DNA of 52,646 nucleotides, taken from assembly GCA_025934955.1 (NCBI GenBank), contig JAICWE010000018.1, positions 1-52,646 of the forward strand. Reading direction: 5' to 3'. Source of the DNA: Gemmatimonadales bacterium. Its GTDB lineage: Bacteria > Gemmatimonadota > Gemmatimonadetes > Gemmatimonadales > GWC2-71-9. Position 1 is the first letter of the stretch; each line of letters begins with the position of its first letter. Under the pieces are notes generated by a model. The model did no database searches. It was not told the DNA's origin and was given only the letters and a program-made list of their open reading frames with translations. The translations under genes were made by a program, and so were the position numbers. Positions 1 to 9,383 of the stretch are shown piece after piece.

Positions 1-534
1 CTCACGCTGGTGCTCTTCGCCTTCCTCGCCGCCGTCTACCTCACGCTCGAAGCCGGGGAACCGGCGCTGCGCGAGGACTTCCGCCGCCGCGCGCTGGCGG
101 CCGGAATCGCGCTCTTCGCAGCGGCCGCGATCACCTTTCTCCTCGCGCGCCGCGAGGCGCCGCAGCTCTGGCGCGGTCTCGCCCTGGTCGCCACGGCCGC
201 GGCCGCGCACATCGCGACGGCCGCCGCCGCCATCACCGCGTTCGCCGCGCTCTGGTGGCGCCGGTACCGCATCGCGCGCATCGCGGCCGCGGCGCAGGCG
301 TCGCTCATCTTCTGGGGCTGGCCCGCGTCGCAGTATCCCTTCATCATCCCGCCGGATCTCACGCTGGCGCAGGCCGCCGCGCCGCCGATCACGCTCGGCC
401 TCATCCTCGTCGCGCTCGCGTTAGGCGGAGCCGTGCTCTTCCCGTCGCTGTTCTACCTGATGCGGGTGTTCAAGACCCAGGGCGCGCCCCACGCGGGAAC
501 GACGGACGCGTGGGAGGAGCGGTCCGGCGAGTGA
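1..534 (+). CDS. cydB: Cytochrome bd ubiquinol oxidase subunit II, C-terminal part (truncated by window edge)
   Basis: The reading frame is open from the first base, so the start lies outside the window and about 177 residues of the C-terminal part are seen. The visible part is a very hydrophobic membrane protein with about five helices. Near its end it has the CydB-like stretch QYPFIIPPDLTLAQAA, followed by a last helix and the VFK tail typical of the family. CydB is the haem-free membrane partner of CydA in the high-affinity, quinol-oxidising cytochrome bd oxidase, so the cell can respire at low oxygen. CydA would be expected just upstream, outside the window. The gene converges on the DsrE-like gene at 548. 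Identification rests on the C-terminal pattern only. Confidence 0.8.
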   Translation, partial: LTLVLFAFLAAVYLTLEAGEPALREDFRRRALAAGIALFAAAAITFLLARREAPQLWRGLALVATAAAAHIATAAAAITAFAALWWRRYRIARIAAAAQASLIFWGWPASQYPFIIPPDLTLAQAAAPPITLGLILVALALGGAVLFPSLFYLMRVFKTQGAPHAGTTDAWEERSGE

Positions 535-547
535 AGCCCGCTCGGGC

Positions 548-1237
548 TCAGTCCAGATACATGTAGCTGAACCCGCGCTCCTGCGCCTTGTTGACCGCGA
601 CCACCATCCCCGGCACCAGCACCACCCCCGGCAGCATGTGGTCGAGCAGATCGGTACGGACGGCCGCCGCGGTGCCCGCGCCGCCCTGCGACAGCCGCTG
701 GCTCCAGAAGTTCAGCGCATTGTTGCAGAGGATGAACCGCGCGCCGCGCTTCTGCAGCGATTCGACCGACGCGTCGAAGAAGCCGTACGCGAGCGGATCG
801 CCCGGCTGCGGGCGGAAGAACATGTTGCGCGTGAGCGGCTGCTTGTCGGGCCCGTCCTCCTTCAGCAGCTCGCCGAAGTGGTACTTCTCCCACATCGCGT
901 CCTCGAAGCCGAGCGGCAGGCTCTTCCCGTAGAGCGTCACCAGCGCGTTCATGTCCTTGTCCGCCACCGCGTACGCGTCGTGCCACGTCGCGTACCAGTT
1001 CCGCACGTGCAGCAGCCCGCTCCCGCCGCTCGGCGCCGGCATGTCGAACAGTTGCCGGTGCTTGCCCTTGAGATCGGCGAGCCAGCGGTCGCTGGTGTCG
1101 GGATCGGGACCGCCGGCGACCGGTGGAGCGAGCCGCTCGAGACGGAGCGGCATGGCGCCGACGGCGCCGAGCGCGACGGTGGCGCCCACGCTGGCGAGGA
1201 ATCCGCGGCGGTGGGAGGGAACTGTTGGATCGAGCAT
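548..1237 (-). CDS. Tat-exported DsrE-like protein (229 aa)
   Basis: Starts at the ATG at 1237 with a good GGAGG ribosome site seven bases upstream. The N-terminus carries a twin-arginine signal (R10-R11, RRGFLASVGA), so the folded protein is probably exported. The C-terminal half resembles the DsrE/DsrF sulfur-relay fold: a strand ending in ILCNNAL places a single conserved-looking cysteine (C171) after a beta strand, and the end (VPGMVVAVNKAQERGFSY) matches the last strand-helix of that fold. The gene follows the TsdA-like cytochrome by 10 bp in the same operon, which suggests a periplasmic sulfur-handling role, but substrate and reaction are unknown. The open frame extends upstream of 1237 only through the neighbouring gene and should not be used. 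Confidence 0.7.
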   Translation of the reverse strand: MLDPTVPSHRRGFLASVGATVALGAVGAMPLRLERLAPPVAGGPDPDTSDRWLADLKGKHRQLFDMPAPSGGSGLLHVRNWYATWHDAYAVADKDMNALVTLYGKSLPLGFEDAMWEKYHFGELLKEDGPDKQPLTRNMFFRPQPGDPLAYGFFDASVESLQKRGARFILCNNALNFWSQRLSQGGAGTAAAVRTDLLDHMLPGVVLVPGMVVAVNKAQERGFSYMYLD

Positions 1238-1247
1238 ACGACCTCCG

Positions 1248-2096
1248 TCAGTGGGTGTGTGGCTGAGCGCGAAGCGTCGGATAGGCGGCGTCGGCCGGCG
1301 GATCGCCGCGGGGCCAATCGTGTTCCTTGCCGTGGAAGTCGGGCCGCGGACGGGACACGATGTACGCGGCGACGTCGTACGCCTCCTGGTCGCTGAGCGA
1401 GCCGGGCCGGTCGTACGGCATGTTGTAGCGGATGAACGCCGCCGCCGTGCGGAGCCGCGCCATGCCCGCACCGATGGTGAAGGATCGGGCGCCCCAGAGC
1501 GGGGGCGCCGCCGCGGTGCCCTGCCCGTCCGCTCCGTGGCACCGCGCGCAGACCGTTCGCAACACCTCGGCGCCGCGCGCGGTGTCGGTCGCGACCGGGG
1601 CCACTTTCGGGAGTCCCTGCCCCACGATCGTCGCGCCGACCGGCACGCCCCGCGACAGGAACGCCATGTAGCTGACGATGTCGCGCATGTCGCGCCCCTC
1701 GCGCGGGAGCGGTCTGCCGTTCATGCTGCGAAGAAAGCAGTCGTTGATCCGGTCCTCGATGACGTCCACATGACCGGAGCGGGCACGGTACTGCGGGAAG
1801 CGAGCGTAGACGCCGAGCCACGGCGAGCCGTCGGGACGGCGGCCGGCGTCGGGGTGGCAGCTGACGCAGCGGAGTGCGCTGCCGACGTTGGCCGGAAGAC
1901 TGTCGCGGGTGGCGAGCATCAGCGCCAGGCCGCGGCGGATCGAGGCGCCGACGTCGTCGTTGGGACTTTCGGAGTCGGCCGGCGCGCGATAGGCGAGCGG
2001 CGCGGCGGCGCTCTGCTGCGCGCCTGACGGCGTCGCACCGGGCAGTGCGGCACCGAGGAAACCGACGAGGGCGACGAGGCCGGACCGAAGCGACAT
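1248..2096 (-). CDS. Dihaem cytochrome c, TsdA-like (thiosulfate dehydrogenase family)
   Basis: A 282-residue exported protein with a cleavable signal (ends near residue 26) and two c-type haem sites, CVSCH (77-81) and CARCH (183-187). Between them lies INDCFLRSMNG, matching the TsdA signature in which a cysteine (here C120) is the unusual axial ligand of haem 1. The NMP motif (M225) is the probable sixth ligand of haem 2. TsdA oxidises two thiosulfates to tetrathionate, or runs in reverse, in the periplasm and passes electrons to a cytochrome or terminal oxidase. The gene is flanked in its operon by a POT transporter (30 bp upstream) and a DsrE-like protein (10 bp downstream). It could instead be a SoxA-like or generic dihaem cytochrome; the Cys-ligand motif favours TsdA. 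Confidence 0.78.
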   Translation of the reverse strand: MSLRSGLVALVGFLGAALPGATPSGAQQSAAAPLAYRAPADSESPNDDVGASIRRGLALMLATRDSLPANVGSALRCVSCHPDAGRRPDGSPWLGVYARFPQYRARSGHVDVIEDRINDCFLRSMNGRPLPREGRDMRDIVSYMAFLSRGVPVGATIVGQGLPKVAPVATDTARGAEVLRTVCARCHGADGQGTAAAPPLWGARSFTIGAGMARLRTAAAFIRYNMPYDRPGSLSDQEAYDVAAYIVSRPRPDFHGKEHDWPRGDPPADAAYPTLRAQPHTH

Positions 2097-2126
2097 GGAA
2101 CCGCCCGCGGGCCCGGGCGCGCGGAT

Positions 2127-3698
<1,572 letters not shown>

Positions 3699-3719
3699 GA
3701 GAAGCCGTGGAGAGCGGAG

Positions 3720-4751
3720 CTAGCGGCGCTTCTTGAGGATGTCATCGAGCACTTCGCGGTCGATCTTGCCGTCCATGCGCACGCGCACGTCGTAATTTTC
3801 CCAGTACATGAAGTCGCGCAGCGCCGCAAGGAACGTCGAGTCCGCGGTGCCGCGCGGCTGCCTGAGCCACTTGGCCGGCTGGTTCACCGGCTCGCGCAGC
3901 AGAATCGGCTCGAGCTGCCGTACGATTTCCGGCGTGATCGGCACCAGATTCTTCGGGTCGCTGGGAAAGAAGAACAGCTTGTGCAGCGCCAGCAGCCGCT
4001 TGAGCTCGGTGATCGGATTGGGCGCGTCGTACACCCGGATGTCTATGAAGCGGTCGTTGGCGCCGAGATAGCCGCCGTTCTTCCGCACCACCAGCAGCGC
4101 CGCCGATTGCATGCCGCGCCGGTCGCCGCCGCCGGCCTGCCCCGCCTCGAGTGCCGCCATCAGCCGATCGGCCAGCGAGCCCTGGGCGCGCTCGAACGTC
4201 TCGGCCAGGTTCTTCACCGTCTGATCCGAGACCATGATGTTGGCCTGCGCCGCGAACCCGTGGCCGACGATGACCGCACCCTTGCCGCCCAGCACGTTGC
4301 CGTGGCCGTCAGGCGCGCCGACCCGCCCGCCGGCCCAGTCGAAGGTGCGGGTGCCGGTGAAGCTCGCCGCGTTCCCGTGCGCGTCCACCATGCCGACCTG
4401 CCGGTCCTGGAGCATCGTATCGCTCCGCATGACGATGCGGAGCGCCTCTTCCGCCGTGGCACCCTGCGCGATGAGATCGAGTCCCTTCTCGCCGTACGCC
4501 GTGTTGCCCAGACTCTGCGTCGCCACCGCGCCGACGCCGGCGCGGCCCCACGGCACGATCCCGCCGACGTTGGGAAACTTGGACTCGACGGCGACACCGA
4601 GATCACCGGTGGCGGAGTCGTAGGCGACGATGGAGTAGGTGTGGGCGAGCTTCTGGAAGTGCGAGGGAGGAGTGAGCGGCCGCTGCTGCGCCGCGGCCGC
4701 GCGCGGGAGGAGCAGGAGCGCGGCGAGCGCCGCAGGGCGCATCAGGCTCAT
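3720..4751 (-). CDS. DUF1028 family protein, secreted Ntn-hydrolase-like
   Basis: A 343-residue protein. Its ATG at 4751 overlaps the stop of the upstream gene (ATGA, 4 bp) and is preceded by a GGGAAAGGA ribosome site. Residues 1-22 form a signal peptide ending in AAAAQ. The body begins with HTYSIVAYDSATGDLGVAVE and continues with VGAVATQSLGNTAYGEKGL, the hallmark core of DUF1028, which has an N-terminal-nucleophile (proteasome-like) fold. No enzymatic activity is firmly assigned to the family, though a hydrolase role is usually inferred. A C-terminal extension of about 100 residues (LKRLLALHKLFFFPSD onward) resembles the region that carries a peptidoglycan-binding-like domain in some members. 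A peptide transporter follows in the operon. Confidence 0.82.
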   Translation of the reverse strand: MSLMRPAALAALLLLPRAAAAQQRPLTPPSHFQKLAHTYSIVAYDSATGDLGVAVESKFPNVGGIVPWGRAGVGAVATQSLGNTAYGEKGLDLIAQGATAEEALRIVMRSDTMLQDRQVGMVDAHGNAASFTGTRTFDWAGGRVGAPDGHGNVLGGKGAVIVGHGFAAQANIMVSDQTVKNLAETFERAQGSLADRLMAALEAGQAGGGDRRGMQSAALLVVRKNGGYLGANDRFIDIRVYDAPNPITELKRLLALHKLFFFPSDPKNLVPITPEIVRQLEPILLREPVNQPAKWLRQPRGTADSTFLAALRDFMYWENYDVRVRMDGKIDREVLDDILKKRR

Positions 4752-5311
4752 TCCTTTCCCAGCCTCTTCTTGAGGTAGGCGAGCTGCGCCTCGACTGCCG
4801 CGTCGTGCGCGGCGCGGTCGGCCCGGGCCTTCAGGAACTCGCCGTCCGCGTCGGCCTCCGGCCGGCTGCCGCCGGCGGCCTCGATGTCGCGCCACGCCGC
4901 GTCCGCGCTGCGTTGGCCGCCCGCCGACGTCCGGGCCTCACGCAGCTGTGCCGCCATTTCGGCGACCTCGTGCTCGGCCAGCGCCAGCTCGTCGTGCTGG
5001 ACCGGCAGCTTCCGCTGCAGCACGTTGATCCGCGCGCGGTGCCTGGCCGCGAATCGCTCGGCGACGGTGACGGTCTCGGCGTCCGGCACCTGCGCCGCGA
5101 GCCGGCCGCGGCGCTCCGCGTCCTCCAGCTGCTTCCGCTCCGCCGCCAACTCCCGCTCGCTCGCCGCCAGCGCGTCGCGCATCGTGCCGAGGGCGACCTT
5201 GCCCTCGAGCAGCGCGTCGCGCAATGCCGCCGCGTGCGCCCGTCCGTCGCCGGCCGATGCCTCGGCGAACAGCCGGTCGAATCGGGTCTTCAGGCCATCG
5301 AAGACGCCCAC
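4748..5311 (-). CDS. Hypothetical coiled-coil protein (187 aa)
   Basis: I do not recognise a named family. From the GTG at 5311 (GAGG ribosome site just upstream) the protein begins VGVFDGLKTRFDRLF and is almost entirely predicted helix. Residues 50-150 are rich in Ala, Glu, Arg and Leu with heptad-like spacing, ending in AYLKKRLGKE. This layout recalls PspA/IM30-type or other cytoplasmic coiled-coil scaffolds, but no family motif is clear. An in-frame ATG at 5410 would add 33 low-complexity residues and overlap the promoter of the divergent lipoprotein gene, so I prefer the shorter form. It is the first gene of a five-gene minus-strand run and is translationally coupled to the DUF1028 gene by a 4 bp overlap. 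Confidence 0.65.
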   Translation of the reverse strand: MGVFDGLKTRFDRLFAEASAGDGRAHAAALRDALLEGKVALGTMRDALAASERELAAERKQLEDAERRGRLAAQVPDAETVTVAERFAARHRARINVLQRKLPVQHDELALAEHEVAEMAAQLREARTSAGGQRSADAAWRDIEAAGGSRPEADADGEFLKARADRAAHDAAVEAQLAYLKKRLGKE

Positions 5312-5461
5312 GGGAACCTCGGCGTGCGGAGTCGGGAAGCTTGGGGAGCGCGGTCCGCTGCCGGCGGATCGAGCGGTGGGAACGTTACGGAGCCCACCGG
5401 GCGGGGTCAAGCAACGGCGGCCCTCGCTATCTTAGGACGTGACCTCTTGCCGGGAGCTCTC

Positions 5462-5965
5462 GTGCGCCTCGCCCCGCTCCTCCTGATTCCGCTTCTCGCC
5501 GCCTGCCGGGAGCAGGGCGCGCGCCCGGCTGGAACCGGTGCGGGCTGCGGCATCGCCGCGCTCGCCGGCCCGGTGACGCTGCTGGGGCAATTCGCCGTGC
5601 CCCGGCAGACGCTGAGCACGCCGCCGGCGACGCTGCCCGAGCGGATCCCGGTGCGGCTGGTCGCGGGCGCGGTGCTGCCCGGCGTCGTCGGCCGGGTCAA
5701 GGGCGAGGGCGACTCGACGCTGGTGATCGGCGTGGACGGCAATTATCCCGGCAATCCGCAGCCGCAGTTCGGCGTGCTGGTGGTGGATCAGCAGGGCACC
5801 GCGCGCGGCGTGCTGCTGTACGAGAGCGCGCCGGTGGAAGGCGCGCCACACCTCGGTAGCGTGTCGCTCGCCGAGCACGCGGTGCCGCTGGTCGGCATCC
5901 AGCTCGATCCCGCCAAGTTCGAGGACGCCAACTGTCCATTCTTCCCCGCGGCGGCGGCGCAGTGA
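5462..5965 (+). CDS. Putative lipoprotein of unknown function (167 aa)
   Basis: The GTG at 5462 is preceded by GGGAG five bases away and starts a lipoprotein signal, VRLAPLLLIPLLAAC, with the lipidated cysteine about position 15. The mature part is about 150 residues, mostly beta-type, with two further cysteines (one near the N-terminus and one in DANCPFF near the C-terminus) that could form a disulfide. No family is recognised. A TATCTT -10-like box at 5428-5433 would place transcription start near 5440. The stop overlaps the GTG of the next gene by 4 bp, so the two are translationally coupled. It could help anchor or assist a periplasmic process, but nothing in the sequence says which. Confidence 0.65.
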   Translation: MRLAPLLLIPLLAACREQGARPAGTGAGCGIAALAGPVTLLGQFAVPRQTLSTPPATLPERIPVRLVAGAVLPGVVGRVKGEGDSTLVIGVDGNYPGNPQPQFGVLVVDQQGTARGVLLYESAPVEGAPHLGSVSLAEHAVPLVGIQLDPAKFEDANCPFFPAAAAQ

Positions 5966-6741
5966 TCGGGGCCGCGCTGGGCCGCGACGAGGTCGCGACG
6001 GCGGGACCGCGCGTCGCGGTGAGCGGCGTGCTCCGCGGCTGGGAGGGCGCCGAGCGCACCGGCGTCAACGCGTCGTACGTGCGCTCGGTGCTGCGGGCGG
6101 GCGGCGTGCCGCTGATATTGCCTCCGCTCCTCGGCGCCACTCGCGCCGCGGCGGCGCTCGAGGCGTGCGACGCGCTGGTGCTCACCGGCGGCGAGGACGT
6201 GGATCCCGGCCTGTATGGCGAAGGCCCCGCACCGCTGCTCGGCACGGTGGACCGGGAGCGCGACCTCTTCGAGATGGCGCTCTTCGCGGCGGCGCAGCAG
6301 CGGGAGATCCCGGTGCTCGGCATCTGCCGCGGCATCCAGCTCATCAACGTGGCACTCGGTGGGACGCTCTGGCAGGACCTGCCCTCGCAGCGTCAGTGCC
6401 TCGTCGATCACGAGCCCCGGGCCCCGCGCGAGCGGCGGACGCATCGGGTGGACGTCACGCCCGGCAGTCGCGTCGCCCAGCTCCTCGGCGCCGAGCGGCT
6501 GGAGGTGAACTCGATCCATCACCAGGCGATCAAGGATCTGGCGCCCGGGCTGGTCGCGTCGGGCTGGGCGGAGGACGGATTGGTCGAGTCGGTGGAGAGC
6601 GGCGCGGGCAGGTCGTGGCTGGTGGCGGTGCAGTGGCACCCGGAGGAGATGCACGCCGACGCCGCGGCGCCGGAGCGCGGCCTCTTCAGTTCGCTGGTGG
6701 ACGCGGCGTCGGAAAGAGCACTCGCGCACTCACCTCGTTGA
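5962..6741 (+). CDS. Gamma-glutamyl-gamma-aminobutyrate hydrolase (PuuD) family protein
   Basis: A 259-residue class I glutamine-amidotransferase-fold hydrolase. The nucleophile elbow is VLGICRGIQLINVALGG (C122), and the rest of the triad is in VQWHPEE (H226, E228). The NSIHHQAIKDLAPG motif is typical of the PuuD/peptidase C26 group. PuuD cleaves gamma-glutamyl-GABA in putrescine breakdown; relatives hydrolyse other gamma-glutamyl bonds, so the exact substrate is open, and no other putrescine-pathway gene is nearby. The GTG start overlaps the preceding stop by 4 bp. Its last 56 bp overlap the 3' end of the convergent gene on the minus strand. Confidence 0.85.
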   Translation: MIGAALGRDEVATAGPRVAVSGVLRGWEGAERTGVNASYVRSVLRAGGVPLILPPLLGATRAAAALEACDALVLTGGEDVDPGLYGEGPAPLLGTVDRERDLFEMALFAAAQQREIPVLGICRGIQLINVALGGTLWQDLPSQRQCLVDHEPRAPRERRTHRVDVTPGSRVAQLLGAERLEVNSIHHQAIKDLAPGLVASGWAEDGLVESVESGAGRSWLVAVQWHPEEMHADAAAPERGLFSSLVDAASERALAHSPR

Positions 6742-7372
6742 GCGCGTCGCGGACGTCGCTGAACCGGTCGGCCGCGAGCCCGAAGATCTCATCGAGGCCG
6801 CACTGCTCCGCGAGCACGTGATCCGACGCCATCCCGTAGCCGCGCCGGCCCATCGCGTCGTAGTAGCTCACGTCGGGGCCGCCCTTGCGCAGCCGGCGGG
6901 CCGCGATGTAATCGGGGAAGAGGCCCGCCAGCCACAGCGCATAGTTCCCCAGGTGCGCCATCACCTTGAAGCGACGCGGCTCCTCGCTCTGCTCCAGGTC
7001 GGCCAGAATGTCTACGAGGTACCGGTGCCGCTGATCGTCGTTCCAGTCTACCCGCCACGCGCGGTCCCGCCGGCCGAACTCGATCAGCAGCGCGGCCAGA
7101 TAGTCGGCCAGGTCGCGGTCGTCGATGCCGCGCGCGCGGAGCACCTGGCGCACGAGCACGTAGAAGAGGAGCGGCTCCGAGGGCACCAGCATGGTGCGGA
7201 GCGCCAGCAGGCGGTCCAGCAGCTCGGGCGAGTCGAGCAGCGCGTCGGGGCCTTCGGTCATCAGCCGGCGCTCGAGGAGCACCCGCCGCGCCGCCGACCC
7301 GCGGCTCAACAGCAGCATCACCAACTGAAGATCCGTCGCGCCGAGACGGCCGCGCGTGTCTGCTCGAATCAT
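6686..7372 (-). CDS. Conserved-looking hypothetical protein (228 aa), function unknown
   Basis: The ATG at 7372 has a clear AAGGAG ribosome site eight bases upstream, so this start is well supported. The protein is soluble, mostly alpha-helical and leucine/arginine-rich, with no signal peptide or transmembrane helix. Notable stretches are LALRTMLVPSEPLLFYVLVR in the middle and KVMAHLGNYALWLAGLFPDY followed by GGPDVSYYDAMGRRGYGMAS near the end, which look like conserved helix and loop motifs. I do not recognise a family. Its start codon overlaps the start of the divergent histidine kinase, and its 3' end overlaps the PuuD-like gene by 56 bp. The head-to-head position suggests a possible link to the kinase, which is only inference. 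Confidence 0.72.
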   Translation of the reverse strand: MIRADTRGRLGATDLQLVMLLLSRGSAARRVLLERRLMTEGPDALLDSPELLDRLLALRTMLVPSEPLLFYVLVRQVLRARGIDDRDLADYLAALLIEFGRRDRAWRVDWNDDQRHRYLVDILADLEQSEEPRRFKVMAHLGNYALWLAGLFPDYIAARRLRKGGPDVSYYDAMGRRGYGMASDHVLAEQCGLDEIFGLAADRFSDVRDALNEVSARVLFPTPRPPAN

Positions 7373-9362
7373 GACTCAATCTCCTTCGCCGAAGTCGCCT
7401 GACTCCGTGAGCCCGGCCACGCTGAAACGGGTGACGCTGTTCGCCTCCGAGCTGGCCGGCACGCTTCGGCGCGCTTCGGTGGTGGATCTGCTGCTGCGTC
7501 ACGTCCGCGATGCCCTCGCCCCCGGTGAGCTGGCTGTAGCCCTGCTCACTCGTGACGCGGACGCCGTGGACTTCGCCCACACCTGGCCCAGGCCCGGCGC
7601 CGACCGCCGCCCGCTGGTGGACCTGGCGCTCCGCCGCGGGGCACTTCACGTCCCGGATATCGCGGCGCTGCTGCGCGAGCTGGATCAGCCGGCGCCGCCG
7701 GACCTGACCGGGAGCTGGGTCATCGCGCCGCTCACCGCCAAGGGGCGGGTGACCGGAGTGGTTGCCGCCGGTGCGCCCGCCGGCCAGCTCGGTCCCGAGC
7801 GGCTGCCGCTGGTCGAGGCGCTCGCCGCCACGGCGAGCATCGCGCTCGAGAGCGCGCGGCTGGTGGACCTGCACGACGACGGGCGCCGCTCCTGGCAGGA
7901 GGTGGTGGACGCCATTTCTCCCGCACTTTGCATCGTGGACCGCGCCGGCCGGATCCGCCGGGCGAACCGCGCGTTCGCCGAGTTGGTCACGGCGCCGCCC
8001 GCATCACTAATTGGAAGGCCGTGGCACGCGTTCATGCCGCCCGAATGGGCCGGCGAGCTGCGGACGGCGCTGCAGCAGCAATCCGTAGGCCGGGAGGTCG
8101 AGCTCCGCACCGGCGAGCGGAGCTATGCCGTCACCGCCGTCCCGATCCGCGGCGACGCGGAGGGCACCACGGTCCTGCTGTTCGACGATCACACCGACCG
8201 CCGCCGGCTGCAGGACCAGCTCATCCAGTCGGAGAAGATGTCGGCCATCGGGCAGCTCATCGCCGGCATCGCGCACGACCTCAACAATCCGCTCGCCTCG
8301 GTGGTCGGCTTCGCCGACTTCCTCTGCGAGGTGCCGAGCGTCCCCGCGCCGCTCCGCGAGCCGCTCGCCGTCATCCGCGAAGAGGCGGAGCGCGCCTCGA
8401 AGATCGTCAAGAGTCTGCTCGGTTTTGCGCGGAAGCAGGAGCACCGCCGCCGCAGCACGCCGCTCGCGCCGCTGCTCGAGTCGACGCTCGGCCTGCTGCG
8501 CAATCAGTTCATGGCGACGCGCATCGACGTGACGCTCGATCTCGAGCCCGACCTGCCGCCGCTCGACGTCGACCCGGTGCAGATCCAGCAGGTGTTCGTC
8601 AACCTCCTCAACAACGCCGCGCAGGCGATCGGCGCGAGCGGACGACCGGGTCACGTCACCATCCGGGCGCGGCGCTTCCTCGACGGAATCGCGGTGGACG
8701 TCGCCGACGACGGACCCGGCATGTCGGAGGCGCTCGCGGCTCAGGCGTTCGAGCCGTTCTTCACCACCAAGGGCGAGGGGGAAGGCACCGGCCTCGGCCT
8801 CTCGATCAGCCAGGGCATCGTGCGGGAGCACGGCGGCCGCATCACGCTGAGCAGCGAGGAGGGGCGCGGATCCACCTTCACCGTGCAGCTCCCGCTGGCG
8901 CCACACGCGCCGCCCGAGGCGTCGGTGCGGATCGGCGGCGAGCCCTCGCGACGGCTGCGGGTGCTGGTGGTGGACGACGAGCCGCACATCCTCCACTACA
9001 TGCGCGCCACGCTCGATGCGTGGGGCCACGAGGTCGCCACGGTGGAAGACGGCGACGAGGCGCTCGAGCGCGCCGCCGCCGAGCCGTTCGATCTCATCAT
9101 CTCCGATCTCCGCATGCCGCGGCTCGGCGGGCGCGAGTTCCACGCGGCGCTCGAGCGCCGCGATCCCGCCGCAGCGTCGAAGGTCGTCTTCAGCACCGGC
9201 GACACCGTCCGCGGCGACACCCTCGCGTTTCTCGAGACCCTCGACCGGCCGTTCCTCCACAAGCCGTTCAGCCTCGCCGAGCTGCGCGAGCTGCTGGTAC
9301 GCGTCGCGCGCGAGGGCGACCCGCGCCGGCGCGACAGCGGTCAGCAACTGGCCGAGGTGTAA
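7371..9362 (+). CDS. Hybrid sensor histidine kinase with GAF, PAS and receiver domains
   Basis: A 663-residue cytoplasmic signalling protein with no transmembrane segment. Domains in order: GAF-like sensor (about 20-165), PAS (about 175-275), dimerisation/phosphoacceptor domain with H-box GIAHDLNNPLASVVGFA (H302), HATPase with N-box NLLNNAAQAI, G1 DDGPGMS and G2 GTGLGLSISQG, and a C-terminal receiver starting VLVVDDEPHILHYMR with phosphoacceptor D579 in LIISDLRMP and the conserved lysine in LHKPF. Phosphate probably moves from H302 to the fused receiver; no separate DNA-binding regulator is adjacent. The ATG at 7371 overlaps the divergent gene start; no good ribosome site precedes it, so a downstream GTG (7407) is possible. 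The sensed signal is unknown. Confidence 0.9.
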   Translation: MTQSPSPKSPDSVSPATLKRVTLFASELAGTLRRASVVDLLLRHVRDALAPGELAVALLTRDADAVDFAHTWPRPGADRRPLVDLALRRGALHVPDIAALLRELDQPAPPDLTGSWVIAPLTAKGRVTGVVAAGAPAGQLGPERLPLVEALAATASIALESARLVDLHDDGRRSWQEVVDAISPALCIVDRAGRIRRANRAFAELVTAPPASLIGRPWHAFMPPEWAGELRTALQQQSVGREVELRTGERSYAVTAVPIRGDAEGTTVLLFDDHTDRRRLQDQLIQSEKMSAIGQLIAGIAHDLNNPLASVVGFADFLCEVPSVPAPLREPLAVIREEAERASKIVKSLLGFARKQEHRRRSTPLAPLLESTLGLLRNQFMATRIDVTLDLEPDLPPLDVDPVQIQQVFVNLLNNAAQAIGASGRPGHVTIRARRFLDGIAVDVADDGPGMSEALAAQAFEPFFTTKGEGEGTGLGLSISQGIVREHGGRITLSSEEGRGSTFTVQLPLAPHAPPEASVRIGGEPSRRLRVLVVDDEPHILHYMRATLDAWGHEVATVEDGDEALERAAAEPFDLIISDLRMPRLGGREFHAALERRDPAAASKVVFSTGDTVRGDTLAFLETLDRPFLHKPFSLAELRELLVRVAREGDPRRRDSGQQLAEV

Positions 9363-9371
9363 CGCCTCCTT

Positions 9372-9377
9372 TATGAT
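9372..9377 (+). promoter_or_regulatory. -10 box TATGAT, six bases before the start codon (leaderless arrangement)
   Basis: TATGAT lies in the short gap after the kinase gene, followed by six bases and the ATG at 9384, which would then be the first base or so of the transcript. No ribosome site fits in the space. Only a weak -35 (CTGGCC region) is seen upstream inside the kinase gene. Confidence 0.5.
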
Positions 9378-9383
9378 GGTGCG

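Noticed and set aside
421..428. Repeated 8-mer GTTAGGCG-like sequence (near 420, 13927 and 31069)
   Set aside because: A rough estimate at this base composition expects about two copies in 52 kb on both strands. Three copies inside unrelated genes is not notable.
5439..5486. GTG at 5439 six bases after a TATCTT box, as a leaderless start
   Set aside because: It opens only a 15-codon frame that is out of register with the lipoprotein, whose own GTG at 5462 has a ribosome site and a good lipobox.
7359..7364. TCTGCT as a leaderless -10 box for the hybrid kinase
   Set aside because: It lacks the key A at position 2 and no -35 is visible, so it does not fit the pattern seen at the four other genes.
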